From positions 1 to 64,000 of the forward strand of contig JNDT01002258.1 of the NCBI GenBank assembly GCA_000697055.1: DNA of 64,000 bases, written 5' to 3'. The position numbers were made by a program, and so were the translations under genes. This document shows, one piece after another, positions 1 to 9,052 of the stretch. Positions within the stretch are counted from its first letter, which is position 1. The number at the start of each line of letters is the position of its first letter. The notes under the pieces are model-generated. The model saw only the letters and a program-made list of their open reading frames with translations. It was not told the DNA's origin and did not search any database. This DNA comes from Saksenaea vasiformis B4078. Taxonomy: Eukaryota > Mucoromycota > Mucoromycetes > Mucorales > Saksenaeaceae.

Positions 1-309
1 GCTTCATATCTCTGAACTGGATCATTGCGGGCTCCGACCTGGTTGTTTGTTTCCATGTTTCTAGCCCATTCACGAAAAACAGACCGATATCACCGCCTAA
101 CAGAAAGCTATCTATCAATTTATAACGCATGCGTACAGCGGGGTACCTATGACTTTCCAATATCTGTGACTCTTCACGGCTTTCGTGATATTTTGCGCCA
201 CAACATTGCCAGTACAGATTTCGTTATGCCGCTCTTCCGTTCCAGTGCCACTTTGTATTTTTATATTCTCTGGTACACAAGCGAGGAGACCACCTGAAGT
301 CAACATTAA

Positions 310-905
310 TCGTTAATACCATCTACAGTAAGTCTTGCAATACCAAGTAAGATCCTTGAAGGGTAGTAGTAGCCAAACTTTCCAAACACCTTCTGCAACG
401 CTTCGTACTTTCTCTTGTTGGTCCCTTCCTTCAAAGCAACTCGAACAGCTTCTTTGAAAGCAGAGGTTGCTTTGATACTAGTTGAGGAAATATGCACCTG
501 GTACGGAGTTAGCCAAGTGCGCTCTTGTTATGCAGCCGGACTTCTTCTTACTTCTCCCCAAGAAAGATACGAAACGGTGTATTCGACTGTGTCATGTTGA
601 CTGGGGAATTGGCTGCGTTTACGAGAGCGGCAGCATATTTCGGCAGCGGTGTCATAGACAAAGGTTTTGGAAGGAAGAGCACAGAAGTTATCACCGAGAA
701 GTAATCCATCCATGAGCTTATCCGTGCTTATAGTTCTTGTACATGTATATTCCGCAAATGGTTTGTTGGAAGGGTACTCATGAATAAGGACCTTAATATT
801 GTCTTCTCCCTGTTCAATGTCTATTGCAGAGTACTCAGCCGTACGTCCGTCAAAATGGACGCCACGTGTGCAGCGGTTAGCAACATCGTATGTTAAAAAC
901 GAGTC
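310..905 (-). pseudogene. Coding remnant, possibly of a MACPF-like protein
   Basis: Two adjoining minus-strand reading frames (about 905 to 528, then 497 to 306) have protein-like composition but belong to different frames and lack a clean start or end. The first contains motifs such as FDGRTAEYS and IHEYPSNKPF; the second contains KYEALQKVFGKFGYYYPS followed by LLG. That second motif resembles the phrase preceding the LGG element in fungal MACPF (membrane-attack-complex/perforin) proteins. This assignment rests on motif memory only. An intron between the two parts is possible. The piece lies outside the MULE and next to a dead Tc1 transposase, so decay is likely. It could instead be an unrelated lineage-specific gene. 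Confidence 0.3.
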
Positions 906-909
906 GATC

Positions 910-1480
910 TTTGAACATATTGTATGAGTGTATGGAAGAAAAATCGGATATACTTCATTACATCAAACGACGACTTATTTTCTGCTCCACACGAGTCCAT
1001 TGAAGGAAAAGAAACAGCTGCAGTGGCGTATTTATTCATCTATCAACTTAAAGCCCTCGGGTACGTTCCGTTCATGTTACCCAAAGTTTATGCTAAACCG
1101 ACGCCTAAGCGGAACACGAAGGGAGAGCGAGGTTGAGGTCATGTTGTGATACATACTTTAGACAGCAACTATTATTACTGGAAGACCTACCTTGCCAACA
1201 CACATATATATATGTCATTGTTTCATACAGCAGTATACTGACATTTATAGCGAACCGTCCGTGAGTCATTCCTGTACCGTTCCGTAGGAACTGTCATAAC
1301 CTGGGGGTTACTTAAGTGTAGAAACCTGGAATTTTGGTGATCCTGAAGCCACTTCATACGTTCGATTAGGTGAAAGGCAATCCCCTCTACAGCTATGAAC
1401 GGGAAACTCTGAAAGCTTTTTCGTCCAATTTTTTTTTTTTTTTTTTTACCCACAGTTGGATCTCATAAGCAGTATGCAGG
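910..1480. other. Gap with no recognisable gene
   Basis: The only plus-strand open frames (about 924-1149) are short and unlike any family I know. A T15-17 homopolymer lies near 1430-1447 and a short TA-rich stretch near 1203-1213. I see no RNA gene or element end. Confidence 0.5.
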
Positions 1481-1830
1481 TAAAATGTAGCAAAGGGGCG
1501 TGCTCCCCTTGACTCTGATCATCTGAACGAGCCTCTTAGGCATAGTACTATTGACTTATTGATGTTCTCCAAATCAACTGTATCCCAACCCTCTGAAAGA
1601 GTGACTGTCACTTCATTGGGATATGACTTCCTCTTTGCTCTTCTGGGTGGATATTTTCATTTGCTATCAAAGATCCTCGATTAGATTTATGTCCGGAGAT
1701 TGTGCTGATCTCTCTAGTTTTTGCAGCTCAAGTATCTCCCTTTGTGTCATTGGAAGTTTGCTTTCATGAGTAGAAGGCATATCTTCCATCAGAATCAGTG
1801 CAATCATGGTAGAGGGTATGTCGAACAATC
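1480..1830 (-). pseudogene. Decayed Tc1/mariner transposase, C-terminal part
   Basis: The minus strand encodes the last third of a DD34E-type transposase. The block AQSPDINLIEDL (about 1670-1720) is the family signature holding the third catalytic acidic residue (xxSPDLNPIEnLW). Downstream come a W-D-x-V-x-x-E-x-I-N segment and the terminal STMPKRLVQMI / KGSTP block, which match the usual end of Tc1 proteins (SMPxRxxxVIxAKGGxTxY). The copy is dead: the Trp after IEDL is a stop codon, further stops follow, and the terminal block is in a shifted frame. The N-terminal DNA-binding half is absent and the upstream sequence is replaced by MULE-type repeats. I did not find terminal repeats belonging to it. 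Confidence 0.65.
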
Positions 1831-1837
1831 CGCCTCC

Positions 1838-2005
1838 ACACACCCTATCCACATGGGAGTAGCTATGCGCACACCCTAAGGGACACTCCAGTGCGAAACA
1901 ATGAAGAGTTAAGTACCGCGATCCACCCTTTTTTTGAAGTAGAAGGTAACGTCTTTTTGGGGGAATTGGGTGCCTCGTGGGAGCGTCCCTTTCAATATTC
2001 AAAAT
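1838..2005. repeat. Second MULE end, in opposite orientation to the adjacent one
   Basis: Read left to right this resembles the right end of the MULE that follows: a GGGACACTCCA motif (about 1881), a run matching the AAGCATTAGTAC area only loosely, a TTTTTTTGAAGTAGAAGG block (about 1930), then CTTTTTGGGGGAA and GGGAGCGTCCC. The block near 1930-1962 is almost the reverse complement of 2047-2080, so 1912-2083 forms a long imperfect palindrome. I infer a relic terminus of a second element abutting the main element head-on. The long minus-strand open frame across this region is a by-product of the repeats. Confidence 0.55.
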
Positions 2006-2192
2006 GGAAATTGCTACGGACACTCCAACGGGACACTCCAGTCCCCCCAAAAAGACGTTACCCTCTACTTCAAAAAAAGGGTGGAGTGTAGTACTAATGC
2101 TTAATTGAGTTAGTGTGGAGTGTCCCCTAGTGGAGTGTCCGTGGTGGAGTGTCCCATAGTGGAGTGTCCCATAGTGGAGTGTCCCATGGTCG
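2006..2192 (+). repeat. Left terminal inverted repeat of the MULE
   Basis: Contains the tip, a CCCCCCAAAAAGACG block, AAAAAAAGGGTGGAGTGTAG, AGTACTAATGCTTAATTGAG, then five tandem subterminal copies of GTGGAGTGTCC separated by about 15 bp (2117-2188). The reverse complement matches 5889-6067 across most of its length. Confidence 0.75.
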
Positions 2193-2194
2193 GA

Positions 2195-2421
2195 GCATCT
2201 TCGTGACAATACCTTAGAAACCTTTTATGCCACATGTCTTCGAGTGTCATACAGACACTTTGACCAATCGTTTCAACAAGAGTGTTCCCATTTTGGTCTC
2301 GTCGGCTCTTTTTTGTTTTGGGTTTGGCCAGATATTTTAAAGAAGTACAGAACTCAATCGCGTCTACCTTTTGAAAAGGAAAACCATCCTTTATTTTGCA
2401 ATTATCCAAAAAGACTGCCAA
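2195..2421 (-). other. Coding-like stretch inside the MULE, unknown
   Basis: A minus-strand frame of about 75 residues between the left inverted repeat and the transposase start has protein-like composition (for example VDAIEFCTSLKYL and SVCMTLEDMWHKRF). It runs into the repeats without a natural end. It may be a host gene fragment captured by the element, as happens in Pack-MULEs, or chance. No family is recognised. Confidence 0.2.
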
Positions 2422-2526
2422 GTCCAGAGGATGCTCAGCATCTGTAACTTACTATATCTTACTTCAATCCCGTCTCCCTTTGTACTTCAATAGCAAAATA
2501 ACTGTATGATTTAGTGGTAGCAGGAA

Positions 2527-2536
2527 CCATATAAAT
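2527..2536 (+). promoter_or_regulatory. TATA-like box before the transposase gene
   Basis: CATATAAATC lies about 45 nt before the first ATG (2577) and about 80 nt before the ATG at 2613, a plausible position for a fungal TATA element of the transposase promoter. Confidence 0.35.
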
Positions 2537-2576
2537 CGGGTCGATAAAAAACAATTTTTTCCTTACCAATTGTCAA

Positions 2577-5500
2577 TTGCTTACTCTTTATCACTACTAT
2601 CACACCAACACAATGCACAATCTATTGAACACGACATACGACTCCAAGAAGAATGTGGTCCAGACGGTCCAGGCTGAGGCCAAGGAGCTGAATTTTGCAG
2701 TCGGTACAAAGCGTAGCAATGACCGCAACATTTACTTGCAATGTGTTCATGGCGGAAAATATCGAAATACCCATGGGGTCACCTCTGACAACCGCCAACG
2801 CATTAAAACAACAAAGAAAGTAGACTGCAACTGGTATCTGCGGGCAGCGTTCAAAGCCGAAACGAGAAAGTGGGCGATTGTACACGTTGCCTCTTTAAAT
2901 GAACACAACCACCAACTTGACGAGGATCCGGTTTTCTACCACCAGCATCGCAAGTCAACCGCGGAGATGGTCGAACGTGTGCATCCATGACCAGCAATAG
3001 GAACAAACCATCCAAGATTCATGAAGAGCTAAGAAGCAATGCTGCCAATGAAATTATTACAAGAAAAGGTTTGTACAATCTCATGCAAATCTTGCGAGAT
3101 CAACGTAAAAGCAACTTCGTGGATCTTATCGAATTTCTGAACAAGCGTGATTATGAGATTGCCTATAAAATCAGCGACAACAACCAGCTCCATGCGTTCT
3201 TCTTTAGCCATGAAGCAGCGATTGATAAGGCCCGGAGATTCCATGAGGTGGTCGTAATGGATGCAACGTACAGTACCAATATCAATAAGATGCCTTTGGT
3301 AAACATTGTTGGAGTTGGCAACTTAGGAACCAGTCGGTTATCAAACTTCCTAATCAGTTCAGTATTCGTCGTCAACGAAATGCGCGAAACATACGAGTGG
3401 ATTCTTCAAACGATGCACTCTCTCTTATGGCCACAACATCGTGTTGGCCTCATCATCACTGACAATGACAAAGCGTTAGTCGGTGCTGTTGAAAAAGTAT
3501 TTCCGGAATCAGTACATATTCTGTGTGGATGGCATATTTCACAGCACCTGCAGTCAAAGATGGCGGGATGACTTGGAAAGAAGAGCGAAGAGTATGACGA
3601 GCTGCAAAAAAAAATCAAAACGATGGTGTACAATCGCAAGGAGTATGCTTTTAACAAAGCAGAATCGGAATATCGCAACTTGGCAAAACGTGCGGGCGTG
3701 GCATACGCAAGTAGCAAAGACAAAACACCTGTCAAAAAGGACACAAAAGACATGAAACAGAAGAACAACGACGGAGAAGAAAAAAAGGAAGCATCGAATG
3801 AAAAAGCTGTAGCAGCCAAAATGGAAGCAAAAATCCTTGAATACTTCGATAGATAATATTAATATGACTATTTAAATTGATATACTAAAATCTTTGGAAG
3901 CGTGCTAGAATATGAAGAAAAATGGGCGGGACCATACGCTGGCAACCACCTTACGCTTGGTGTACGCTCTACGCAACGAGTCGAAGGGGCACACTGGCGA
4001 ATTAAGGACACTATGCAAACTACGGGCAGCCTCATGAGAACAATAAACTCTATTGATGATGTGATCTGACGTACAATAAGTCGCTTTTCGACGCGATTAA
4101 TGCGCAGGAATTATGCTAACAGCATTCAAATAGTATGAAGTCGAACGAAAAGACTTTCTGAATGAGAATGAGAAATACAAGCAGCCAATCTTTGATGACG
4201 ACGAATATAGTGCCATGGCTAAACTTTTTGGCAAAGTCTCATTTTTTTGCGATCAACATGGTTAGGACTGAGCTGAAAAAAGCCTGGAAGAATGCCACCA
4301 ATGATGTTGAAAGGGAGAGCGGCAGTTGTGATTGTGATGCTAAGATATGCTTTGCGCTTCCTTGTCAACATATGCTACCACTCTCTGGTGCTGGTACTAT
4401 TGGAATTGATATGATCCCCAAACGTTGGCATCTCGAGTATTCGGAAGGTACGCAAGTAAAATTTATGTTGTTATTTTGATTAATGTTATGTACTCCAAAA
4501 CTTGTAGATCATTTTCCATTAACAAAGGTGGCACCTGCAGAAGAAGTTCAGAAGAGCGCAACAACTCTTTTCGAACGGATACAAAACGTACTAGACGAAT
4601 CCGAAACCAATCATCAGAAGATTGAAATAATCCAAGCTATCAATTCGAAACTGGACACCCTGAAGAGCACAGCCGTGGATGAAGGGGAAATTCCTAGCAT
4701 CGTTAAAACAAAAGGCCGCCCTGAATCAACCAGTGGAAAGCGAATCGGATCTCAGTTTGAGTCTGAAGAAAAGAAAATCAGGAAAGAGTCTCAAATGAAG
4801 AAGGCAGAAATCATTGAAGGCGAAGCCGAGGATGCACTTTCTGAAACTAGTGTGTATGTTTTGCCGGGAAAGAGAGACCTTGAAGACAAATATCTGGAGA
4901 ACATTAAATCCAAAAGGTAATGGAAGGCTATGAATCGCTACAGTATATTAAGTTCTGTTTTAGAACTAAAGATGCACCGAACGACATGGCTGACTTCCGA
5001 GTAAATACTCATATCCCCCGTGATTCTTATTTGAGCACTGTCATCATGAAGGCTGATGGATGGTATGGATTCCGCACCCTGGCACATCTCTTAAAAGAAG
5101 ATCAAAACAACTTTGTACAAGTCAAACGCGATATGCTTGCCTGTCTGATCGAAAACGCCGACATATACAGTAGCCATTTCCCTTCTATCGGCAAAGTTGA
5201 GCAGTTAAGGGAGCTTGTTAGCTATGGCATAGATTTCTCTCCATCAGCAGAAGGCCATTATCCACCATGCGTACATACTCAATACTGGTTTACAGCGCCA
5301 GAGTGTGTTCAGTTAGCAGCAGATACGTATCGCATTCCCATTGCCGTGTACTCTGATAATGAAGAAGCTAGCCCTGGCGGAGATCTCATATACCCTCCTC
5401 TGTTATATCTCCCATTCTGTGGTCCAGTACCTCGTCAGCAACCGTTTCCAATCGTGTTGCACCACATTGACGGGAACTATTGGGCGACTTTGAACATGAA

Positions 5501-5666
5501 ACGCAGCATCAAGGTGAAGTGGCCACGAATCGATTATTACGTGAAACAGGCATGCAAGGAGTTGGGATATGGCAACAATATCCGCAAAACTGTGTGGAGA
5601 TATCTCGACATTGAGAAGGATATAACCAAAGAAGGTGAAAGTGTCATCACAATTGATAACCTGTAA
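2577..5666 (+). pseudogene. MULE transposase with FAR1, SWIM and OTU domains (broken)
   Basis: The parts in order are as follows. 2577-2990 encodes a FAR1/WRKY-GCM1-type zinc finger (C-V-H-G-G-K-Y-R, C-N-W-Y-L-R, N-E-H-N-H). 2987-3571 encodes the MULE core with catalytic Asp in VVMDATYSTN and IITDNDKALV, then ILCGWHI. A third block (about 3890-4060) carries the catalytic Glu in RSTQRVEGAHW. A SWIM finger follows (SCDCDAKICFALPCQHML, about 4320-4375). After a 4448-4507 intron comes a GRP-containing linker. After a 47-bp intron (4917-4963) an OTU-like domain ends at 5666. Breaks: a one-base frameshift near 2988, an in-frame TGA at 3569-3571, and stops around 3854-3890 and 4067. In the OTU motif the expected catalytic Cys is Tyr (DGWYGFR), one G-to-A change from Cys; a His remains in HHIDGNYW. 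Recently dead autonomous MULE. Confidence 0.75.
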
Positions 5667-5888
5667 TTACTTGTAGTTTTTTATATATATTATCTTATCA
5701 TTGAAATTTTCATACATATAAGTAACATATAACGATAATATTCATAAAAATGAAGCCACAGTTTTGCAATGATGGTTTTGACCTTCTATTCGTTACAGCT
5801 TTTCTTTTCTGAAACTGCGTAATGTATTTGTCACTAAATGATAAAACACTAGTGTATCTGAAATAACTTCTGGAACACGGCAATAAGG

Positions 5889-6067
5889 ACTCCACTATGG
5901 GACACTCCACACTAACTCAGTTAAGCATTAGTACTACACTCCACTCTTTTTCGAAGTAAGTACCACACTCCATCCCGTTTTGAAATAAAATGTAACAAAT
6001 ATCTGAACACCTGATCATTTTTTTTGGGGGGACTGGAGAGTCCCGTTGGAGTGTCCCTAGCAATTCC
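5889..6067 (-). repeat. Right terminal inverted repeat of the MULE
   Basis: Mirrors the left repeat: GGGACACTCCACACTAACTC at 5899, AAGCATTAGTACTACACTCC, TTTTTCGAAGTAAG, then TTTTTGGGGGGACTGGAG and GTTGGAGTGTCCCTAGCAAT at the tip. It carries only one subterminal GGGACACTCC unit against five on the left, so the two ends have diverged in copy number. Confidence 0.75.
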
Positions 6068-6778
6068 CGAAGGTCAGACGGTGCAATGGCGACGGAAACG
6101 GGACGAAAGAGATGAACGATGGAATGTTGAAGCTACCGGAAGCATTGAGTGGTATGCTACTGACTCATACTTGAGTTTCCCCCCCTGGAGAGCAAATGTA
6201 ATAATATGCACCGCTGCATCGAGGAATAGCACCCGAGTATATTCTGATTATTACTTACACTTATCGGTTATAGCTTGACTTAGCGAAGGTAATATGGTGA
6301 ACGTCGATACAAGTATTTATGTGGAAAACGTTCGATTGGACACTATCATAGTGTCCGCCTGTATTTATTAAAGTGCGGAGATTATCGTATGAAATACACA
6401 CGAGTAGCAATACGGCTACAGTAAACCTCGTGACGTATGGAGTAATTGCAATGGGTAATATCTTCGCTTAATCGTCATTGGGCAATTTTCATAACTCTGT
6501 ATACCTCTTTTGCAGGCCGAAATGTCTGGGTGATGCAGGCCAGCTCTCCGTGTGAATATCTCATTAGAATCATAAAGACAAAAGTATACCAACAGCCGAT
6601 GAATGTACAACTGTTTGGAAGGGACATGGCAGGCATCCTGCAATTGATATGGAAATTCAGAATGGCGATGGAAGAGATAAGGGACACTTCGTTAATGACG
6701 ATAACAATGGAAACGAAGCGCCTCAGTTACTCACAGAAAGATAGTCCATACTTCCACCATCGTTTCAGCGAGGAATAA
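6068..6778 (+). pseudogene. Copy 1 of the mucoralean family gene, interrupted by transposons
   Basis: The MULE tip is followed directly by sequence homologous to exon 4 of copy 3 (the part beginning at the EAGRGNGNG region, here 6068-6160). About 250 bp of unrelated DNA intervenes (about 6175-6425). Then come the end of exon 4, the intron with its CTCTTTTGCAG acceptor (6514) and an intact last exon ending in a stop at 6778. The last exon keeps GRNVWVMQASSPCEY and QLFGRDMAGILQLIW. Everything upstream of exon 4 is missing, apparently displaced by the MULE. It cannot make the full protein. Confidence 0.6.
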
Positions 6779-6780
6779 AG

Positions 6781-7604
6781 AGGAAACGATGAGACATGGA
6801 CAAGTTTCGCCCTCTTCATAATCCAGAAGAAGCCTGGGTACAATCAGCGTTCAAGAACTTGGTTGGACTCTGTTGGGATAATTATTTTCCTATTACAGAT
6901 CAAACCGAGTACGACCTGCTAAATAACGTGTGGCAGTCTATTCCACGAGCCTTCATCGCGTCCGAAATCGAAGTTAGAAGATAACTTACTGCAAACAGGA
7001 AATACAAGCAACAAAATAACATAATCGCATTGGTAATGACATAGTGGTGAGACATCGGCAAGGACTTCGTCTGAGGGTACCCATGCGATCGCAAAAAGGT
7101 GGGCGATAAATGCGACATGCTTTTTCGATATGACCGGTATGAACTTGGATGTTTCAAGGCCGGACGGATAATAGCAATGGAAAAGAGACAAAGGAGCTGA
7201 GCGATGGAATGGTAAACAATCCTAAGGCCCTTAAAGACATGCTTCTCCCGCTGTTGGTCGACTTCCCCCGTCGTAGGAAAGATCTATTCACTTACGGTAT
7301 GATGATGATTGGTAATGCTTTCGCGTAACATAGTTAGGCAGTGTCCATAACTATATCTTTTGTAGGCCGTAGCATCTGAATGCTGCAAGCAAGCACTCCG
7401 TGTAGCTATGTAACAAGGATAACTAGAACAAGGATCTTGCAGCATCCAGTGAAACTGCAACTATTTGGAAGAAATATGGCGGATATGCTGCAATCGATGT
7501 GGAAATTCAGGATGGCGGTGGAAGAGATAAAGGACATTATCGTCAATGACAAAAAAATGACAATGAAGCGCCTCAGATTTTCACCGGACGACGGTCCATA
7601 CTAA
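6781..7604 (+). pseudogene. Copy 2 of the mucoralean family gene, truncated and mutated
   Basis: Begins abruptly at the exon encoding DKFRPLHNPEEAW (6796) just after the end of copy 1 and carries the equivalents of exons 3 to 5 of copy 3. The splice donor after EIEVRR has changed from GGTAAT to GATAAC. The Trp of the last exon (SIW in copy 3) is a TGA, giving SI-stop-MLQAS. Both lesions make it a pseudogene. Sequence identity to copy 3 remains high through exons and introns, so the duplication is moderately recent. Confidence 0.6.
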
Positions 7605-8240
7605 CCCCCATCCTTTCAACGATGTACAATAGATACTCGATATTAGAATACTCATGGTAGACAGAATACTGTACTTATCCCTTTATCGAAAATTATTCTT
7701 CAAGTGAAGTTTGTATTATGGTGTCCATCAAATTTGTTCCCCTAAAAATAATCTTATATCGAGATTATCCTTATAACAATTATCTACTGTATAAAGAGGA
7801 AACCATGAGATGAGGAATGGCTCTACTAATGGGTCGATAAAACTTGTAAGTTATCTTTTATTCCTTCTTAGAACAGACTTTTTGTTCTAATCACTGTAGT
7901 AATGTAAATATGTCGAATATGAGACACGTTTATCAAAAATCCAAAAACTTTAGGAGCAGTGTCTACAGTTTGGTCCCCCCTCATTATACATCAGAAGAAT
8001 AATGAAGTCCAACCATTTTATGAGATTTGAGAACCGTTTCCTTAATATCCTTTAAACTAACATCGAAGACTTCAAAAGCCTTGCATTCTAAACGCTCTAT
8101 TAATTTACTATCAGTAAATCGCCCATTATTATTCAACCGCTTTACCCAAAGTCATCGTTGCATTTGGCTATCGACTTCTTCTTCTTCTTCTTTCCAGTAT
8201 AGGGCCAGGCATTGTGGTTCATAGTACTTGTAAAATCCAT
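7605..8240. other. Gap downstream of copy 2
   Basis: AT-rich sequence with no gene seen. A short echo of the copy 1/copy 2 junction (AAAGAGGAAACCATGAGAT, 7793) recurs here, suggesting a further eroded copy start. The 3' part (8094-8170) is duplicated at 12027-12110. Confidence 0.4.
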
Positions 8241-8740
8241 CGACAAAAGATGAAAGATTGTACCTACAATGAATATAATTGACCGGTGTGAGATTCTTCG
8301 GCGAAAACCAGGCCAAACCTAGGACTATCTATCACTCGGATATTTCCAAACGAAAGTTCGATAAAAGATCCTTCGGAAGTAAAAAGAAAAGAGATCAAAC
8401 AAGATGCAAGCGACAAGAAGCCCGAAAAGGATAAAGATCAAAAATCGCAGCTACAACGGATATAGTTTACCAGTGCAAGATTCCCCAGAAGAAATCAAGC
8501 CTGGGCTAAGGCCGTCTGCCACTCGGATATTTCCAAATGCGCGAAGCAGTCGGGAAAGGGATCCTAGGAAAAAAAAAAGGACAATCAAAACGCAAGATAA
8601 GATGAAAGCCGCAGTTGCAATGGATGTAGTTGTCAGCGAGAGATTCCCAGAGGAAATCAAGCTTAAAATAAGACTATTTGCCATTCAGATGTTTCCCAAC
8701 GCGTGATGCAATGGTAAAAGAGATCCTATGAATGGAGAGA
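8240..8740 (+). repeat. Three tandem ~130-190-bp repeat units
   Basis: Units at about 8245-8375, 8438-8570 and 8600-8730 share the order: AGATTC-C-AGAGGAAATCA, a T-GCCA/TCACTC-GATATTTCC core and a terminal AAGGGATCC-like motif. A fourth unit is at about 12170-12305 downstream of copy 3. They contain no convincing open frame of their own. They may be an untranslated-region repeat or a short non-autonomous element associated with this gene family. Confidence 0.5.
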
Positions 8741-9052
8741 ACCCGCTGCAGCGAATAACAAATTCCGAGCTTCTTTAGATGACGTTTACCATAGCGGCGA
8801 TTCAATTTATATAGATCAAACTTAACTGGTTGAGTAAGATTACCACAGATAATGTTGCTTTTACAGTGATCAAGCACGCAAATAGTCTAATGCTGTCTAT
8901 AATACAATATCAAGTGGAGAAACTTGTTATTAAAGCGTATGATAATAAGTATTTGTTACCGTGAGTATGCACCAACCACTTCTGCGTTACTCATTTGTTT
9001 GAGATAGTGCGGCAAAGGAGAGGAGAAAGACAGTATAATTGTTGATCTTCCC

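Larger units (their letters stand above)
2006..6067 (+). mobile_element. Mutator-like (MULE) DNA transposon with OTU domain
   Basis: Long terminal inverted repeats at 2006-2192 and 5889-6067 flank a single plus-strand gene. The tips pair as GGAAATTGCTACGGACACTCC on the left and GGAATTGCTAGGGACACTCC read inward on the right. Inner parts share AACTCA-TTAAGCATTAGTAC and runs of a GGAGTGTCCC motif. The cargo is a FAR1-type zinc finger, MULE transposase, SWIM finger and OTU-like protease. Length is about 4.06 kb. I could not find a convincing 8-11 bp target duplication. The right end abuts a copy of the mucoralean family gene, suggesting insertion into it. The element looks recently active but broken (frameshift plus stop). 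Confidence 0.75.
6796..9040 (+). repeat. Segmental duplication, unit A (partner 10741-12390)
   Basis: The gene copies, an AACTATCAGTAAATC motif downstream (8107 here, 12041 in B), the CACTCGGATATTTCC repeats (8519, 12265) and a TTGCGTTACTCATTTG motif (8983, 12319) occur in the same order in both units. The block therefore duplicated with its 3' flank, not as a spliced or transposed gene. Confidence 0.55.

Noticed and set aside
1667..2209. A 180-codon minus-strand open frame.
   Set aside because: Its N-terminal part is translation of the GGAGTGTCCC repeats and the palindrome. Only the C-terminal end is real homology, to a dead Tc1 transposase.
2006..6067. A target-site duplication at the MULE ends.
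   Set aside because: The AATTGCTA and TAGCAATT at the two ends are inverted, so they belong to the terminal repeat. No direct repeat outside was convincing.
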